Positions 62,102 to 64,000 of a stretch of DNA of 64,000 bases are shown piece after piece; the first letter of the stretch is position 1; every line of letters begins with the position of its first letter. The DNA is taken from NCBI RefSeq assembly GCF_020171985.1, contig NZ_JAIVAL010000001.1, positions 310,001 to 374,000 on the forward strand, given 5' to 3'. This DNA comes from Halobacillus halophilus. GTDB taxonomy: Bacteria > Bacillota > Bacilli > Bacillales > Halobacillaceae. The translations under genes were made by a program, and so were the position numbers. The notes beneath the pieces were generated by a model. It was not told the DNA's origin. It saw only the letters and a list, made by a program, of their open reading frames with translations, and did no database searches.

Positions 62102-63391
62102 TTAATTGGTCAGCTGATTTAAATGGTCAAAAAAAGTCGGGTATGAAATATTAATACACTCTTTATCCTCAATCGTTACGGGAGCATCACAAACAAGGGA
62201 TGCGATCGCGCCCATCATGCCGATTCTATGGTCCCCAAATGAATCGACTTTTCCGCCTCTTAGAGGAGTCGGACCATGGATAATCATTCCATCTTCCTGC
62301 GGTTCTACATGAGCCCCGATAGCTCTTAAATTATTCACGACTGCTGCAATTCGATCGGTTTCTTTAAACCTCAATTCACGGGCATCTTTTATAACAGTAG
62401 TCCCTTCTGCCTGTGTAGCTGCCAGGGCAACGATCGGAATTTCATCAATTAAATTCGGGATCATTTCCCCTTCTATGTTGACACCTTTCAGAGGGGAAGA
62501 CTTAATTTGAATATCACCGACAGGTTCATCACCGACATAAGAATGTATGTTAGCGTCTACAGAAGCTCCCATATGCTTCATAACCTGAATTATTCCATCT
62601 CTAGTCGAATTAAGCCCAACGTCTCTTATTGTAATCGAGCTGTTTGAGCATATGGCAGCGGCGACGATAAAAAATGCCGCCGAAGAAATGTCCCCAGGTA
62701 CTCTAAGATTAGAAGCTGTAGGCTGTTGACCTCCCTCAATAGTAATTTTAGAACCTTCTACATTGATATTAATTCCAAATTGAGACATCAGCATCTCGGT
62801 ATGATTTCTTGTTATTCCAAGTTCCATCACAGTCGTTCTTCCTTCTGCAAGCATTCCGGCTAGTAGAAGAGCTGATTTGACTTGAGCGCTTTTTACTTGT
62901 AAATGATGCGTAGTGCCTTTTAATTTAGTACCCTCAAATGCAAGAGGCAGCACAGAGGCATTCTTACGTCCGGCAATATACGCACCCATTTCACGCAATG
63001 GGTGGACTACACGATCCATAGGACGCCTAGATAAGGACGGGTCTCCATATACTGAAGTAAATAGCGGAAGGCCAGCTAACACCCCACTCATCAATCGGGC
63101 TGTAGTACCAGAGTTTCCAAAGTTTACTGGTAATTCAGCTTCTTTCAAGTGTGAAATCCCTTTCCCATATACGGTTAACTCGTCCTCGGTCTGCTCTATT
63201 TGAACACCAAGCTGTCTAAAAGCCTCCACCGTCCGCATGCAATCTTCGCCTGTTAAAAAATTCGTGATTTGTGATACGCCTTGGCTCAATGATGAAAATA
63301 TTACCGCTCTATGGGAAATAGATTTATCCCCAGGAACAGTGAGACTACCTTTCAAACTATTAGTTGGAGGACCTAACTCTATGGCTGACAT
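62102..63391 (-). CDS. aroA: 3-phosphoshikimate 1-carboxyvinyltransferase (EPSP synthase)
   Basis: This 429-residue shikimate-pathway enzyme is called aroE in B. subtilis. It has VPGDKSISHRAVIFSSL (phosphoenolpyruvate/shikimate site) near 19-36, NFGNSGTTARLMSGVL near 92-107, RRPMDRVV near 123 and RFKETDRI near 343, with DHRIGMMGAI close to the C-terminus. These are the class II-type bacterial motifs. The ATG at 63391 follows AAGGGGTG. It follows tyrA by about 12 bases on the same strand, in the aromatic operon. Confidence 0.96.
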   Translation of the reverse strand: MSAIELGPPTNSLKGSLTVPGDKSISHRAVIFSSLSQGVSQITNFLTGEDCMRTVEAFRQLGVQIEQTEDELTVYGKGISHLKEAELPVNFGNSGTTARLMSGVLAGLPLFTSVYGDPSLSRRPMDRVVHPLREMGAYIAGRKNASVLPLAFEGTKLKGTTHHLQVKSAQVKSALLLAGMLAEGRTTVMELGITRNHTEMLMSQFGININVEGSKITIEGGQQPTASNLRVPGDISSAAFFIVAAAICSNSSITIRDVGLNSTRDGIIQVMKHMGASVDANIHSYVGDEPVGDIQIKSSPLKGVNIEGEMIPNLIDEIPIVALAATQAEGTTVIKDARELRFKETDRIAAVVNNLRAIGAHVEPQEDGMIIHGPTPLRGGKVDSFGDHRIGMMGAIASLVCDAPVTIEDKECINISYPTFFDHLNQLTN

Positions 63392-63403
63392 GTTACACAC
63401 CCC

Positions 63404-64000
63404 TTATTGTTGTATCATCACTTCATATTGATGGGCTTCAAGCACTTTTTTACTTTTCCATTGCTCGTCACTCGCAGCGAAACTAATTCGAAGCACTCCT
63501 GTAATCCCTTCACGAATTTCCAGGATCTGAATGTTTTTAATACTAATTTCCTCATCGGCTAGTAAACCTATCACATGGTAGATCGCACCGGGCTGGTCAT
63601 GAATATCCACATAAATATCATAAAAGGCCGGGATCGCGCCTCTGTCTCTTACAGGCAGATCGTCGCGGTAATGCTTAGCGTCTAAAAGATACTTATATGT
63701 TTGTTCACTCTCTTTATCTTGCAAAAAGGTTTTTACCTTATCCATTTCCTTTATCCAATCATCAAGCATAGAAATTAGCAAATTACGGTTTTGGAAAAAG
63801 ATATCCTGCCAGAGTTTAGGGTTGCTAGAAGCAATCCTAGTAATGTCTTTAAATCCTCCTGCTGCCAGTTGTTCAATATAAGGATGAGTTTCCTGCCATT
63901 GTTTTGCCTGATGCACCAGTGAAGAAGCAATTAGATGAGGAAAATGAGATATTACCGCTGTCATCTCATCATGCTCTTTTGTGGAAAAGGTCAGGAACCT
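63404..64000 (-). CDS. tyrA: Prephenate dehydrogenase, C-terminal part, cut by window edge
   Basis: The frame is open to base 64000 and holds the C-terminal 198 residues of a larger protein. It starts at the edge with RFLTFSTKEHDEMTAVISHFPHLIASSL, part of the helical dimer domain of TyrA with its conserved H-D/H-E and SHxPH. It ends with a regulatory ACT domain (DIYVDIHDQPGAIYHVIGLLADEEISIKNIQILE) near 110-190, typical of B. subtilis TyrA, where it senses tyrosine. The N-terminal NAD domain lies beyond the window. Confidence 0.93.
   Translation of the reverse strand, partial: RFLTFSTKEHDEMTAVISHFPHLIASSLVHQAKQWQETHPYIEQLAAGGFKDITRIASSNPKLWQDIFFQNRNLLISMLDDWIKEMDKVKTFLQDKESEQTYKYLLDAKHYRDDLPVRDRGAIPAFYDIYVDIHDQPGAIYHVIGLLADEEISIKNIQILEIREGITGVLRISFAASDEQWKSKKVLEAHQYEVMIQQ

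Overview
The window is an ordinary, densely packed chromosomal stretch from a low-GC, endospore-forming Gram-positive bacterium of the Bacillaceae. Gene order from tyrA/aroA through ypiA-ypiB-ypiF, qcrABC, ypjA/ypjB, ypjD-dapB-mgsA-bshA-cca-birA, panBCD, dinG, ypmA/ypmB, aspB, asnS, dnaD, nth, ponA/recU, then gpsB-rnpB-ypsC, follows the order known from Bacillus subtilis. Sporulation genes (ypjB, a cotD-like coat gene, a tiny sspM-like gene) support a spore former. Very acidic surface tails on PonA, QcrC and a lipoprotein hint at a salt-tolerant genus of the Halobacillus/Virgibacillus type, but the genus is inference. No phage, insertion sequence, CRISPR array, tRNA or rRNA was seen. Most genes are on the minus strand.

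Layout. 1-7.3 kb: a YtcJ-like amidohydrolase cut by the left edge, a DUF6501 protein, an MhqD-like hydrolase, an AbrB-type permease, a GNAT, a TetR regulator, a fused MsrA-MsrB, a YqfQ-like protein and Ung. 7.4-13.6 kb: DUF2584, SbcC/SbcD, YozE, TatC and two TatA proteins. 13.7-19.0 kb: MobA, DfrA, ThyA, an HD hydrolase, a DUF72 protein and Fhs, largely a folate and one-carbon block. 19.3-20.9 kb (plus strand): a cold-shock gene with a long structured leader, then a preQ1-I-like riboswitch ahead of a queuosine-precursor transporter and an RNase H-like protein. 21.1-26.7 kb: an unknown gene, the type III polyketide pair BpsA/BpsB, an SDR, an acidic lipoprotein and an M32 carboxypeptidase. 26.8-30.6 kb: an rRNA methyltransferase, RNase P RNA, GpsB, YpsA, a CotD-like coat protein and Cdd. 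30.7-33.8 kb: a lone RND exporter behind a perfect palindromic operator candidate. 34-38.5 kb: YppE, an unknown coiled-coil protein, SspM, RecU and PonA. 38.5-64 kb: the conserved block from nth back to tyrA.

How the genes work together. The run from mazG/ypjD to dinG is tightly packed and probably largely co-transcribed, joining lysine/cell-wall precursor synthesis, methylglyoxal, bacillithiol, tRNA CCA addition, biotin and pantothenate. QcrABC forms the menaquinol:cytochrome c reductase, and its Rieske subunit carries a twin-arginine signal that the TatA/TatC products encoded in this window could serve. RecU and PonA link recombination and wall synthesis in one operon, as do GpsB and PonA functionally.

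No wholly new multi-gene system was found. The best leads are regulatory or architectural: two genes whose only well-placed start after a strong Shine-Dalgarno is ATT, a terminator-like hairpin in the csp leader, the preQ1 riboswitch, the RND operator, a degenerate amidohydrolase-like protein beside aroA, the repeat tail on QcrC, and the absence of bshB1 from its usual slot.
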